NCBI GenBank assembly: GCA_000230955.3
Contig: CP007060.1
Span: 2,610,216 to 2,674,215, forward strand
Length of the DNA: 64,000 nucleotides
DNA from: Halobacterium sp. DL1
Lineage (GTDB): Archaea > Halobacteriota > Halobacteria > Halobacteriales > Halobacteriaceae
Direction of reading: 5' to 3'
Shown here: in pieces, positions 43,651 through 52,192 of the stretch
Layout of the letters: each line of letters opens with the position of its first letter
Position numbering within the stretch: position 1 is the first letter of the stretch
Notes under the pieces: generated by a model
What the model was told of the DNA's origin: nothing
The model's input: only the letters and a program-made list of their open reading frames with translations
The model's database searches: none
Translations under genes and position numbers: made by a program

Positions 43651-45897
43651 TTACAGTTGTGCGTGCTCGACGCCGTTCATCTCGACGAGCGTCTCGTAGA
43701 GGTCGGCGTACGTGTCGGCGCAACTGTCTGCAGGGTCGCGGTGGGCCGCGCGGCTACGCAGGGTGTCCCAGTCGCCAACGAGCGCGAGGTGCTTGCGGGC
43801 GCGAGTGAGCGCGACGTTCAGGCGCCGCGGCCCTTCGGCGGAATGTTCGAGGAAGCCTGCGTTCCCCTCGGGGTTGCTGCGCGCGAACGAGACGACGATA
43901 GCGTCGCGCTCGCCGCCCTGGAAGGAGTCGACGGTGTCCACCGTGAGGCCGTCGGTTTCCCGGTCGAGAGTCCCGAGGCGGGACCGTATCTCGCGCACCT
44001 GGCCGCTGTACGCCGCGATGACGCCCACGTCGGCGGGCGAGACGCCTGCGTCGAGCAGGCGGGTGACGCGATCGACGACAACCTCGGCCTCCTGGGGGTT
44101 GCGGACTGACGCGCCGCGCTCCTCGCGACGTTCCTCACCGGCGACATCCACCAGCGATACGGGCGGGAAGCCATCCAGGGTCCAGTCGGCGTTCCGGTCC
44201 GCGGTCTCCAGTCGGCCGTCGTAGAACGCCTCGTTCGGGAACGTTGCTATGGCCTCGTGCATCCGGTACTGGCGGCAGAGGAGAACGGCCACCCGGTCGC
44301 CGTAGCGCTCGACCAGGGTCTCGAACAGCGACGGCCGCATCTCCCCCTCGCCTGCCTCCGTGACGCTGTACGGCGGGAGCTGTCGGTGGTCGCCCGCGAG
44401 CACGAGTTTCTCGGCGCAGGCGTGTGCGATGGCGGTGGCCGCGCGGCTCGCCTGCGTCGCCTCGTCGACGACGGCCACGTCGAAGGCGTCCCGGTCGAAC
44501 GCCGCTGCGCCGTTCGTCGTCGCCGCCACCACGTCGGCGCCGTCCACGGGCGTCCCCCGGTACTGTTCGGCGACGACGCGGTTCCGCGAGTGGCGGCCGT
44601 ATCGGGCGACAGTCACGTCCGAATCGGCGGCGACGGCCGCGTGGAGCGTCCCTTCCTCGGCGTCGTCTGGCGTGCTGTCGCCGACGAGGAGGTTGTCCAC
44701 GGCCTGGTTCGAGTGGGCGGTGACGAGCACGCGCTCGCCGCGCGCGACGGCGTGGGCGACGAACGCGACGAGCGTCCGGGTCTTCCCGGTGCCCGGCGGC
44801 CCGTGGATGCAGACCACGTCGTCGGCGGCGACGGCCCAACCGAGCGCCCGGCGCTGGTAGCCGTTCAGTTCGACGCCGGAGCGCTGTCCGCTCGGCAGCG
44901 CGCCGAAGGCGAGGTCGCGCTCGCCGGTGAGCAGGCGGCGCTTCGCGGGCGTCTCCCAGACCGCGTCGAGGGCGTCCAGCCGCCGGTCGTACGGCACCGG
45001 GTTGAGCAGCGTCCGCAGCCAGAACGGCTCCGCGTCGTCGAGCGCTGCGGCGACCCGGCCGGAGTCGTCCACCCGTTCCCACTCCGGCTGGAGCGTCACC
45101 ACCGGGCCGTCGACGTCAGTGACACGCGCCGGAATCGGAAACGCCGCGTCGAAGGCGTCCACCACGACGCTGTTGTCGGGGTAGAGGTCGAAGGCGCCCA
45201 CGAGGTCAACGTCGCCCGAGACGCCGTCGTCGGGCGCGTACTGCACGAGGAGTTCCGCCGGGTGGTCCGCGCCGTAGTCGGTCGTGCTCACGAGGACGAA
45301 CGGGCCGTCGACGGCGCCCTCGCCGACTAGCTGGCCGAGATCGCCGTCCGCGTGGTCGGCCCAGGTCGCGTCGCGTTCGGCGTCACGCTCCCCCGCGACC
45401 ACCGAACGGAGGTCGTCGAAGAACGCGCGGCGCTCCCGGCCCGCGAGGGGGTCGGCTGCGGTCACGGTCTCGGGAGGGGCGTCAACGTCCGCGAACGGGT
45501 CGCCGTCTGGTGCCTTCTCGGGATGCCAGAACCGGACGCGCCACGCGACCGCCGTCGCGACGACGTCGTCGACGGGCGTGTAGCGGTCGGTGCCGTCGAG
45601 ACCGAACGCCTCGTCGTGCCACCCCACCGTGCCGGCGTCGGGGTTCCAGCGCACGTACTCCGCGGACGGCTCCGGGTCGTTCTCGCGGTGGAGTGGGACG
45701 ACGCGGCCGCGGCCGTCCGGCGCGTCCACGTCCACGACGCTCGCGGCGTGATCGAGACACGCCCGCACCGCCTCGGCGTCCACGCCGTAGTACGCGCTCT
45801 CCGGGCGGAGCGTCCGCTCCGACGCGGCAAACAGGTCGGCGTCGTGGAGCGACCACTGCTCGTACAGGGCTTCGGTGTCCGGCGAGGACGCTGGCAT
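43651..45897 (-). CDS. Superfamily 1 DNA/RNA helicase (Dna2/NAM7-like)
   Basis: A 748-residue SF1B helicase. Helicase motifs appear in order: a Q-motif-like LNGYQRRAL (about 344-352), Walker A GPPGTGKT (366-373), motif Ia VLVTAHSNQAVDNLL, Walker B VVDEATQ, motif III GDHRQLPPYS, motif IV LCRQYRMHE, motif V VDTVDSFQGGERDAIVVSFARSN, and motif VI LNVALTRARKHL. The N-terminal 340 residues form an OB/beta-barrel-containing region of the SMUBP2/UPF1 type. It unwinds nucleic acid 5' to 3' by analogy. Confidence 0.92.
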   Translation of the reverse strand: MPASSPDTEALYEQWSLHDADLFAASERTLRPESAYYGVDAEAVRACLDHAASVVDVDAPDGRGRVVPLHRENDPEPSAEYVRWNPDAGTVGWHDEAFGLDGTDRYTPVDDVVATAVAWRVRFWHPEKAPDGDPFADVDAPPETVTAADPLAGRERRAFFDDLRSVVAGERDAERDATWADHADGDLGQLVGEGAVDGPFVLVSTTDYGADHPAELLVQYAPDDGVSGDVDLVGAFDLYPDNSVVVDAFDAAFPIPARVTDVDGPVVTLQPEWERVDDSGRVAAALDDAEPFWLRTLLNPVPYDRRLDALDAVWETPAKRRLLTGERDLAFGALPSGQRSGVELNGYQRRALGWAVAADDVVCIHGPPGTGKTRTLVAFVAHAVARGERVLVTAHSNQAVDNLLVGDSTPDDAEEGTLHAAVAADSDVTVARYGRHSRNRVVAEQYRGTPVDGADVVAATTNGAAAFDRDAFDVAVVDEATQASRAATAIAHACAEKLVLAGDHRQLPPYSVTEAGEGEMRPSLFETLVERYGDRVAVLLCRQYRMHEAIATFPNEAFYDGRLETADRNADWTLDGFPPVSLVDVAGEERREERGASVRNPQEAEVVVDRVTRLLDAGVSPADVGVIAAYSGQVREIRSRLGTLDRETDGLTVDTVDSFQGGERDAIVVSFARSNPEGNAGFLEHSAEGPRRLNVALTRARKHLALVGDWDTLRSRAAHRDPADSCADTYADLYETLVEMNGVEHAQL

Positions 45898-46353
45898 CGG
45901 GAGCTACGACTTGGGGCCTGTCGGGTCAAGTGCGTAGCGGTCTGGCCACGTCCGATCCACGCGGCCCGGTGTGCGTCGGCAACGTCCGCGAAGGCGACGC
46001 GACGTCGAATCCCCCGGCCACACTCAAGTAAGCAACATGGTAGATTATAGATAAAGACAGAATTAATATGTATTCGGATGCCTCTCCCTGTAATCTCAAA
46101 AACACCAGTAGGCACACTAACACCCACGTAATCACGAGGTTTGGCCCGAAGCTGAAATTTCCGGATTTAGAACCGCCTCGAACCAAAATTTGGCACTCAA
46201 AGGACATCTAACGCCGTGAGTATGCATTTTGGAGCGTAGATAGTCCAAGACAGGCCGGTACAACCAACCAGTATAGACGACAGTAATTCTATCCGTGTGG
46301 TTTCTATCAGACCGGTCGAATGGGCGTGGAGCCGGAACTGTTCGGCAGCATCC

Positions 46354-46377
46354 CATTACAGGCATACATTTGTAATG
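46354..46377. promoter_or_regulatory. Hyphenated palindrome in the A+T-rich island
   Basis: CATTACA (46354-46360) and TGTAATG (46371-46377) are exact reverse complements separated by ten bases, the geometry of a dimeric regulator site. It lies about 380 bp upstream of the hydrolase gene and near the two CTGTTCGGCAG repeats. Confidence 0.35.
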
Positions 46378-46717
46378 TGTAGGGCAAACCATGTGGGGTC
46401 TTGCCACACCTGTTCGGCAGGGTGGAACAAATATTTTCAGACGTGTCGTTGGGAGCGGACAGTGACCGCAGAGGTGAACAGCTGCCGTTTATTCCCGCAC
46501 CCATACGTGGTATTTTCCGGCGATTCCGCAATTCCTCCGGAGCGGGCGCCGGGAGCGACCGAACTGTCCTGACCTGGTGAACGAGAGTGCGAGTGAGTTC
46601 AAACTGCCAGCAAATCGTTCCGCTCTAGTGAATACGGTTCCTCGGACCGTTTTCGGCCTTGTTTCGCTATCTCTGAGGCGGCGCTAGTCGGCCGGGACTG
46701 GCGAACTTCGGGGCGAC

Positions 46718-46732
46718 CCGCAGTTATTTGGT
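46718..46732 (+). promoter_or_regulatory. TATA-like promoter of the meta-cleavage hydrolase gene
   Basis: GCAGTTATTTGGTG lies about 25-38 bases before the ATG at 46756, the right distance for a leaderless haloarchaeal transcript. Confidence 0.45.
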
Positions 46733-46755
46733 GGGCGACACAGACTGTTGTCGTG

Positions 46756-47664
46756 ATGACGCAGACAGCTTGGGTACACATGCTCGGCGGGAGCGTCGAG
46801 TACGTCGAGAGCGAGAACTACCGGACGCGAACACTGAAGGCCGGCGATGGCGAGAAGCCGCCGCTCGTCCTCCTGCACGGCATTGGCGGGCACGCCGAGA
46901 CGTACGTCAGGAACATGCTACCGCTCGCGGAGGCACTCGAGGACCGCGCCGTCTACGCCATCGACTTCATCGGGCACGGCTACTCCTCGCGCCCCACCGA
47001 CATCGACTACCACATCACGGACTACATGGACCACGTCGAGGAGTTCGTCCACGCGCTCGGCCACGACTCCGCTCACATCCACGGCGAGTCCCTCGGTGGC
47101 TGGGTCGCAGGCCGCCTCGGCCTCGACCGCCCGGAGCTCGTCGAGACGGTCGGACTCATCACGACCAGCGGCGTCTACCACATCGACACCTCCGGGAGCG
47201 TCGAGGAGGACGCCAAGGCCGAGAGCATCGAGGGCATCGAGGACCTCTACGAGCGCAGCATGGAGATGCTCGACGAGGAACTGACCCGCGAGCGCGTCGC
47301 CGACCGCCTCCAGTGGCTGTTCGTCGAGGACGTCGACGACGAGCTCGTCGACATCCGCCAGGCGATCTACTCCCAGCAGGCCAACCAGGACGCGATGCGC
47401 ATCATCTACGAGACGTTCGTCGAGGACGTGAAGGACGAGGAGATGTACTTCACGACAGCGGAGCTCCGGGAGATGGACGTTCCGACGCTCGTCATCCACA
47501 CCGAGCACAACCCGAGCGCCCAGAAGGAGCTCGTGGAGTACGTCCACGAGCAGCTCCCGGACTCCGAGTACCACCTCTACGAGCACTCCGCGCACTGGCC
47601 GCAGTGGGAGGAACAGGACCGGTACGAGGCGGACACCATCGACTTCCTGCAGCGCCACACCTGA
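46756..47664 (+). CDS. Meta-cleavage product hydrolase (alpha/beta hydrolase, MhpC/DmpD/HsaD-like)
   Basis: A 302-residue alpha/beta hydrolase. It shows the oxyanion strand LVLLHGIGGHAET, the IDFIGHGYSSRP turn, the nucleophile S112 in HGESLGGWVAG, and the late His in YEHSAHWPQWE (H280). This matches C-C bond hydrolases that split ring-fission products such as 2-hydroxymuconic semialdehyde. The position of the acid residue is unusual: VIHTEHNPS has Glu (E250), where family members have Asp in a GxDD-like motif. GTG at 46753 just precedes ATG 46756. Context with C23O, hydratase, aldolase and acetaldehyde dehydrogenase supports the role. Confidence 0.8.
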   Translation: MTQTAWVHMLGGSVEYVESENYRTRTLKAGDGEKPPLVLLHGIGGHAETYVRNMLPLAEALEDRAVYAIDFIGHGYSSRPTDIDYHITDYMDHVEEFVHALGHDSAHIHGESLGGWVAGRLGLDRPELVETVGLITTSGVYHIDTSGSVEEDAKAESIEGIEDLYERSMEMLDEELTRERVADRLQWLFVEDVDDELVDIRQAIYSQQANQDAMRIIYETFVEDVKDEEMYFTTAELREMDVPTLVIHTEHNPSAQKELVEYVHEQLPDSEYHLYEHSAHWPQWEEQDRYEADTIDFLQRHT

Positions 47665-47710
47665 GTCGAACGCCGGCCATCAGTCACCCCCGGTTCCTCT
47701 CCGACTACCG

Positions 47711-48682
47711 CTACGGGGTGAGGACGATCTTCCCAACGAAGCTCTCCTCCAGCACCGCACGGTGGGCCTCGGCCGCGTCCTCCAGCGGGTAGGTGCGGTC
47801 GACGACGACCTCCAGGCGGTCCTTCGCGAGGAGCTGTCCGAGGCGGGCGAGAATCGGACCGATGTCGGGGGCCTCGGGACGGGACGCGAGGTTCGACATG
47901 CTCAGCAGGTGGACGTCGAGTTCCTTCGACCGCGCCGCCGTGACGTCCGGAATCGTCGCCTCGTCGCCCGTGATGACCGCGACGTCTCCGCCGAACGCCG
48001 CGAGTTCGACGTCCGTCCCCAGGTACGTGTCGGCCATGTGGTCGAGCACGACATCCGCGCCGCCCGTCGCCTCGACGGCGGCCTCGGTGAAGTCCTCGCG
48101 CGTGTAGTCGAGGACCGTCTCGGCGCCCAGGTCCCGCACTGCGTCGTGGTACTCCGGGCGCGCCGTCGCGACGGGCGTGGCGCCCAGGGCGGCAGCGAGC
48201 CCGACTGCCACGTGGCCCACGCCACCGCTCCCCCCGTGGACGAACGCCGTCGCCCCGGGTTCGAGGCAGCCGTGGTCGACGAGCGCGCGCCAGGCAGTGA
48301 CGCCGACGAGCGCGACGGCGGCCCCCTCCTCGAAGCTCACACCGTCGGGCAGGGGTGCGAGCAGGTCCGTCGGAACGACCGCGAAGTCGGCGAAGGAGCC
48401 GCCCGCGAACCGCCCGACGTGCAGGCCGGTCGCGAACACGCGGTCGCCCGCCTCGTACCGGTCGACGTCGGCACCCACGTCGGCGACGATTCCCGCGATA
48501 TCCGACCCTGACGTCTTGGGCAAGCGGGGCTTGCCCATCTCGCGGAACTTCGCGTCCACGGGGTTGACGCTCGCCGCACGCATCTCGACGAGCACCTCGT
48601 CGGGTGCGGGTCCGGGACGGTCGAGGTCCTCGACGCGAAGGACGTCTGGGCTACCGCTCTCGTGGTATCGGACGGCCCTCAT
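47711..48682 (-). CDS. Zinc-free medium-chain reductase (NADPH:quinone reductase-like)
   Basis: A 323-residue MDR-superfamily oxidoreductase. The substrate domain begins MRAVRYHESGSPDVLRVEDL; the cofactor domain carries VHGGSGGVGHVAVGLAAALGA. Zinc-binding Cys/His residues of alcohol dehydrogenases are missing, so it belongs to the quinone reductase/crotonyl-CoA-reductase-like branch. It lies 52 bp downstream of the catechol dioxygenase gene on the same strand. Quinone detoxification or reduction of a pathway intermediate are both possible. Confidence 0.85.
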   Translation of the reverse strand: MRAVRYHESGSPDVLRVEDLDRPGPAPDEVLVEMRAASVNPVDAKFREMGKPRLPKTSGSDIAGIVADVGADVDRYEAGDRVFATGLHVGRFAGGSFADFAVVPTDLLAPLPDGVSFEEGAAVALVGVTAWRALVDHGCLEPGATAFVHGGSGGVGHVAVGLAAALGATPVATARPEYHDAVRDLGAETVLDYTREDFTEAAVEATGGADVVLDHMADTYLGTDVELAAFGGDVAVITGDEATIPDVTAARSKELDVHLLSMSNLASRPEAPDIGPILARLGQLLAKDRLEVVVDRTYPLEDAAEAHRAVLEESFVGKIVLTP

Positions 48683-48733
48683 AGTTCGACGTCGAGAGGA
48701 GCGGGCAAGACTGTTTCCCCGACGTCCGGGAGC

Positions 48734-49666
48734 CTAGTCCTCGAACTCGTCGCTGTGTTCGCGTGACCCGCTGAACTTCCGTCCCTTCCCCCACCAGTAG
48801 AGCGCCTCGGGCATGTCCTCCTCCGTCCACGTCACTGTCTCCCAGTCGGGTTCGAAGATGAGGTAGCCGCCCGCGAAGATCTCGACTTCGTGGCCCGCGG
48901 GGTCGTCCTGGTAGATGTAGTTCGCCTGGCTGATGCCGTGGTGGCCGGGTCCGCCCTTGATCTCGATTCCGTGTTCTTTCAGCACGTCGGCCGCCCGGAA
49001 CAGGTCGCCGCGGGACTTCAGGTAGTAGGCGACGTGGTTGAGCGACGCCTCCGGCTCCTCGACGAACGCGATCTCGTGGACGAGCGGAGAGACGCTGAGC
49101 CACTTCCCGACGTCCTCGCCCTCGATGACGAGTTCCTCGCGGAGGTCGAAGTCGAGGACGTCCTGGAACCACTCCGAGCACGCCGTCACGTCGGGGACGT
49201 AGCAGTTCACGTGGTCGATACGGCGCGCGCCAACCCCACGGTCAACGTACTTCTGGGGCTGGTTCTTCAGGCGGGAGCGCTGCTCCTTCGGGACGTCGGG
49301 TGTCTCGATGTCGTAGAACAGTTCGAACGGCTGCTCGGCCGGTCCGGTAAACCGGATGGACTCGCCGTGCCCGGGTTCGGCGCCGGCCTCGCGCCACTCG
49401 ACGTCGTAGCCCGAGTCCTCGACGCGCTCGGCGTACCGTTCGAGGTCCGCGGGCTCCTCGACGCGGAACGCGATGTGACCGACGCCGCTCTCCTCGGCTT
49501 CGGTCAGCGTGAGCGAGAACTTGTTGAAGTCGCCCCAGCCGCGCAGGTAGACGCTGTCCCCTTCCCTGCACTCCTCCTCCAGTCCGAGGACGTCGTGGTA
49601 GTAGTCGTACGTCTCCGCGAGGTCCGGCACTAGTAGCTCTACGTGACCGAGGGTGCAGACAGCCAT
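48734..49666 (-). CDS. Catechol 2,3-dioxygenase (type I extradiol, two VOC domains)
   Basis: A 310-residue two-domain vicinal-oxygen-chelate enzyme. The Fe(II) ligands of the C-terminal domain are H152 (RRIDHVNCYVPD), H211 (LNHVAYYL) and E262 (GHEVEIFAGGY), a spacing almost the same as in the Pseudomonas enzyme XylE. The active-site segment GPGHHGISQANYIYQDDP is also intact. It opens catechols next to the diol to give a yellow semialdehyde or ketone. ATG at 49666 starts at the first domain strand (CTLGHVELLVPD). A CGCATATATC box about 25 bases upstream on its strand fits a leaderless transcript. Confidence 0.92.
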   Translation of the reverse strand: MAVCTLGHVELLVPDLAETYDYYHDVLGLEEECREGDSVYLRGWGDFNKFSLTLTEAEESGVGHIAFRVEEPADLERYAERVEDSGYDVEWREAGAEPGHGESIRFTGPAEQPFELFYDIETPDVPKEQRSRLKNQPQKYVDRGVGARRIDHVNCYVPDVTACSEWFQDVLDFDLREELVIEGEDVGKWLSVSPLVHEIAFVEEPEASLNHVAYYLKSRGDLFRAADVLKEHGIEIKGGPGHHGISQANYIYQDDPAGHEVEIFAGGYLIFEPDWETVTWTEEDMPEALYWWGKGRKFSGSREHSDEFED

Positions 49667-49750
49667 GGGAGAGACTGGTCGGCACGGCCGCATATATCTT
49701 ACTCCGAGTCCGGGACGCTGGGACGCGAGATGGCTCGACCCGTCGGGGAG

Positions 49751-49766
49751 GGCAAACCTATTTGCC
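49751..49766. promoter_or_regulatory. Dyad overlapping the hydratase promoter
   Basis: GGCAAACCTATTTGCC has perfect 6-base arms around a four-base centre. It covers the A+T-rich box 23-38 bases upstream of the hydratase ATG, in the divergent promoter region shared with the catechol dioxygenase gene. A repressor bound here would block the TATA element. Confidence 0.45.
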
Positions 49767-49788
49767 GCCAGCGGCGCCACTCCGTGGC

Positions 49789-50568
49789 ATGACACTCGAC
49801 AGTGAGACAGTCGCGGAGATCGCCGACGACCTCTACGACGCGCTTCGCTCCGGGGAGCCGATCGCGCCGCCCACGGACGACCACGACATGGACATCGAGG
49901 ACGCATACGACGTCCAGTCCGCGTTCGTCGACCGCCGCCTGGACGACGGCGCGTCGGTCGTCGGCCACAAGATCGGACTGACGAACGACGGCATCCAGAG
50001 CCAGCTGGGCGTCGACGAACCGGACTTCGGACGCCTGCTGGACACGATGGTCGTCGAGGACGGCGTCGTCGACAGCGAGGCCCTCCTCGCGCCGCGCGTC
50101 GAACCCGAACTCGGCTTCCTGCTCGCGGCGGACCTGGCGCCGCCGGTCACGACGCTCGACGTGCTGCGCGCGACCGAGGCAGTCGTCCCCGTCGTGGAGG
50201 TCATCGACAGCCGGGTCCGGGACTGGGACATCGGCATCGAGGACACCGTCGCGGACAACGCCTCGAGTGCGCTGTTCGCGACCGGCGAGTCGACGCACCC
50301 CGTCGAGGGCCGGGACCTCTCGCTGGAGGCCGTGAAGCTGTACAAGAACGGTGAGGTCGTGGACTCGGGGGCTGGTGCGGCGGTGCTCGGCCACCCGGCC
50401 CGGGCCGTCGCGTGGCTGGCCAACACGCTCGAGGGCGTGGACGACCGACTGACAGCGGGCGAGGTCGTTCTCAGCGGGTCGATAACGCCCGCGGTGGACG
50501 TCGAGGCGGGCGACGTCGTGACTGCGGAGTTCGGGAGGACGGGGACGGTCACGCTCCGTGTGGCGTGA
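49789..50568 (+). CDS. 2-oxopent-4-enoate (2-hydroxypenta-2,4-dienoate) hydratase
   Basis: A 259-residue member of the fumarylacetoacetate hydrolase superfamily, hydratase branch. It shows VGHKIGLTN (substrate loop), the metal-binding VEPELGFLL with E in PRVEPELGF, VVEVIDSRV and a final GEVVLSGSITPAVDV strand. It adds water to 2-hydroxypenta-2,4-dienoate to form 4-hydroxy-2-oxovalerate. ATG at 49789 is preferred over an upstream in-frame ATG (49762) that lies in the promoter. It begins the long rightward catabolic and transport run. Confidence 0.9.
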   Translation: MTLDSETVAEIADDLYDALRSGEPIAPPTDDHDMDIEDAYDVQSAFVDRRLDDGASVVGHKIGLTNDGIQSQLGVDEPDFGRLLDTMVVEDGVVDSEALLAPRVEPELGFLLAADLAPPVTTLDVLRATEAVVPVVEVIDSRVRDWDIGIEDTVADNASSALFATGESTHPVEGRDLSLEAVKLYKNGEVVDSGAGAAVLGHPARAVAWLANTLEGVDDRLTAGEVVLSGSITPAVDVEAGDVVTAEFGRTGTVTLRVA

Positions 50569-50577
50569 ATTCACGCC
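50562..50577. promoter_or_regulatory. Perfect 16-bp palindrome before hpaB-like gene
   Basis: GGCGTGAATTCACGCC is a perfect palindrome spanning the hydratase stop codon, about 45 bases upstream of the TATA-like TAGGTATAAG that precedes the monooxygenase. It is a strong candidate operator, for instance for the IclR protein of the cluster. Confidence 0.5.
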
Positions 50578-50620
50578 CGTGAGGTGATGAATCGACTGTC
50601 CTGCCCGGGAAAGGAGGCAG

Positions 50621-50632
50621 TAGGTATAAGTG
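50621..50632 (+). promoter_or_regulatory. TATA-like promoter of the monooxygenase gene
   Basis: TAGGTATAAGTG sits 27-38 bases upstream of the ATG at 50659, giving a very short or absent leader. It lies in the only gap (90 bp) within the rightward run between the hydratase and the acetaldehyde dehydrogenase genes. Confidence 0.5.
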
Positions 50633-50658
50633 AACGACCGTGAATGTTACAGTCGCGC

Positions 50659-52182
50659 ATGCCAGTTAGAACCAAGGAGGAGTACCGACAAGGTCTCCGA
50701 GACGGCCGAGAGGTCTACTACAAGGGTGAACTCGTCGAGGACGTCACGGAGCACCCGGCCACGCGGGGAATGGTCGAGACGCAGGGCGAACTGTTCGACC
50801 TGCAGAGCGACCCCGAACACGAGGACCTGCTCACGTTCGAGTCGCCGTCGACCGGCGACCCGGTTCCCATCTTCTACAAGAAGCCGATGTCGGAGGCGGA
50901 CCTCGAGCAGCGCCGCAAGGCGTCGAAGCTCTGGATGGACTACACCTGCGGGATGTCCGGGCGTGCCAACGATTTCCTCGCGAACGGCGTGACGGGGATG
51001 GCCATCGGCCGTGAACTGTTCGCCGACGAGGACGCCGACCACGACTTCGCGCAGAACGTCGAGGACTACTACGAGTACTGCCGCGAGAACGACGTCTGCC
51101 TCACGCACGCGCTCATCGACCCCCAGATCGACCGCTCGGAGGCGTCGTCGTTCCGCCTCGAGGACGACAGCGCCGACCGACCGGGCGCGGTCCGGAAGGT
51201 CGAGGAGGACGACGACGGCATCGTCGTCAGCGGCGCGCGCATGCTCGCCACGCTCGGCCCACAGGCCGACGAGATCCTCCTCTACCCGTTCGGCTACTAC
51301 GGCGAGGGTGAGGAGGACCAGGCGCTGGCGTTCGCCGTTCCCGCCAACGCCGACGGCGTCCGGCAGATCTGCCGGCCACAGCTCTCGCGCAACGACGAGC
51401 GCAACCACCCGCTGTCCAGCCGCTTCGACGAGATGGACACGTTCGTCGTACTCGACGAGGTCCACGTCCCGTGGGAGCGCGTGTTCATCGACGGCAACAT
51501 CGAGGCCGCGAACGCGTGGCGGGACAAGACCGAGACCGCGTACGCGGGGCTGACGTACCACCAGACCGCCATCAAGGACCTCGCGAAAGCGGAGTTCGCG
51601 TTCGGCGTCGCGACGATGCTCGCCGAGAGCACGGGCATCGAGGAGTACTTCCACGTCCAGGCGAAGCTCGGCGAGATCTCGACGATGGTCGAGCAGATCC
51701 GGGCCTGCGTGCAGGCCTCGGAGGCACAGGCGTACGAGTTCGGCGACTGCCTCATCCCGGAGCCGCGCCCGCTGTTCGCGGTGACCGCGTCGTTCCCCGA
51801 CCAGTTCCCGCGCATCGTCGACATCATCCGGGACCTCGGCGGGAGCGGCCTCATCGGCGTCCCCCACTGGGAGGACCTCGAGGCGGACGATCCGCTGGGC
51901 GGCGACGTGGAGACGTACTTCCGCGGGAAGGACATCGAGGCCAACGAGCGCCTCGGCGTCCAGAAGCTCGCCTACGAGATCGCCATCGGCTCGCTGGGTA
52001 GCCGCGAGGAGCTGTACGAGCGGTTCTACACCGGCGGCCCGATGCGCGTGAAGTCGAACATGTGGAAGAACCACCCGGACAAGGAGGCACTGAAAGAGCG
52101 CGTCAGGGAGTACGGACTCCAGGGCGCCGACGAACCTGCGGCGTCCGCCACCGAGCAGTCCGCCGCGGACGACGACGACTGA
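50659..52182 (+). CDS. HpaB-family flavin-dependent aromatic monooxygenase (4-hydroxyphenylacetate 3-monooxygenase-like)
   Basis: A 507-residue oxygenase component of two-component flavin monooxygenases. It opens RTKEEYRQGLRDGREVYYKGELVEDV, typical of HpaB. HALIDPQIDRS, the acyl-CoA-dehydrogenase-like core (GARMLATLGPQADE) and DEVHVPWERVFIDG follow. Relatives hydroxylate 4-hydroxyphenylacetate, phenol (PheA of Geobacillus) or chlorophenols to catechols, using reduced flavin from a separate reductase. No HpaC-type reductase is adjacent; the reductase at 61334 is a candidate. Together with catechol 2,3-dioxygenase it supplies the ring-cleavage substrate. ATG 50659 was chosen over 50644, which lies too close to the TATA box. 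Confidence 0.9.
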   Translation: MPVRTKEEYRQGLRDGREVYYKGELVEDVTEHPATRGMVETQGELFDLQSDPEHEDLLTFESPSTGDPVPIFYKKPMSEADLEQRRKASKLWMDYTCGMSGRANDFLANGVTGMAIGRELFADEDADHDFAQNVEDYYEYCRENDVCLTHALIDPQIDRSEASSFRLEDDSADRPGAVRKVEEDDDGIVVSGARMLATLGPQADEILLYPFGYYGEGEEDQALAFAVPANADGVRQICRPQLSRNDERNHPLSSRFDEMDTFVVLDEVHVPWERVFIDGNIEAANAWRDKTETAYAGLTYHQTAIKDLAKAEFAFGVATMLAESTGIEEYFHVQAKLGEISTMVEQIRACVQASEAQAYEFGDCLIPEPRPLFAVTASFPDQFPRIVDIIRDLGGSGLIGVPHWEDLEADDPLGGDVETYFRGKDIEANERLGVQKLAYEIAIGSLGSREELYERFYTGGPMRVKSNMWKNHPDKEALKERVREYGLQGADEPAASATEQSAADDDD

Positions 52183-52192
52183 TACCCCACGA

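Larger units (their letters stand above)
45898..46755. other. A+T-rich intergenic island upstream of the catabolic cluster
   Basis: Some 860 bp separate the helicase from the first catabolic gene. From about 46020 to 46560 base composition drops sharply compared with the flanks. It contains a 24-bp dyad at 46354-46377, two copies of CTGTTCGGCAG (near 46339 and 46410) and several runs of A/T. A minus-strand frame at 45926-46207 reads two hydrophobic stretches (LVITWVLVCLLVFLRL and YILILSLSIIYHVAYL), so a small foreign membrane protein is possible. Its codon use is unlike its neighbours and I do not call it. Confidence 0.55.

Noticed and set aside
46132-46572. Several 70-90 residue frames in the A+T-rich island, some with Cys clusters
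   Set aside because: They overlap each other on both strands, show no conserved pattern and no promoter logic; codon use does not separate them from chance.
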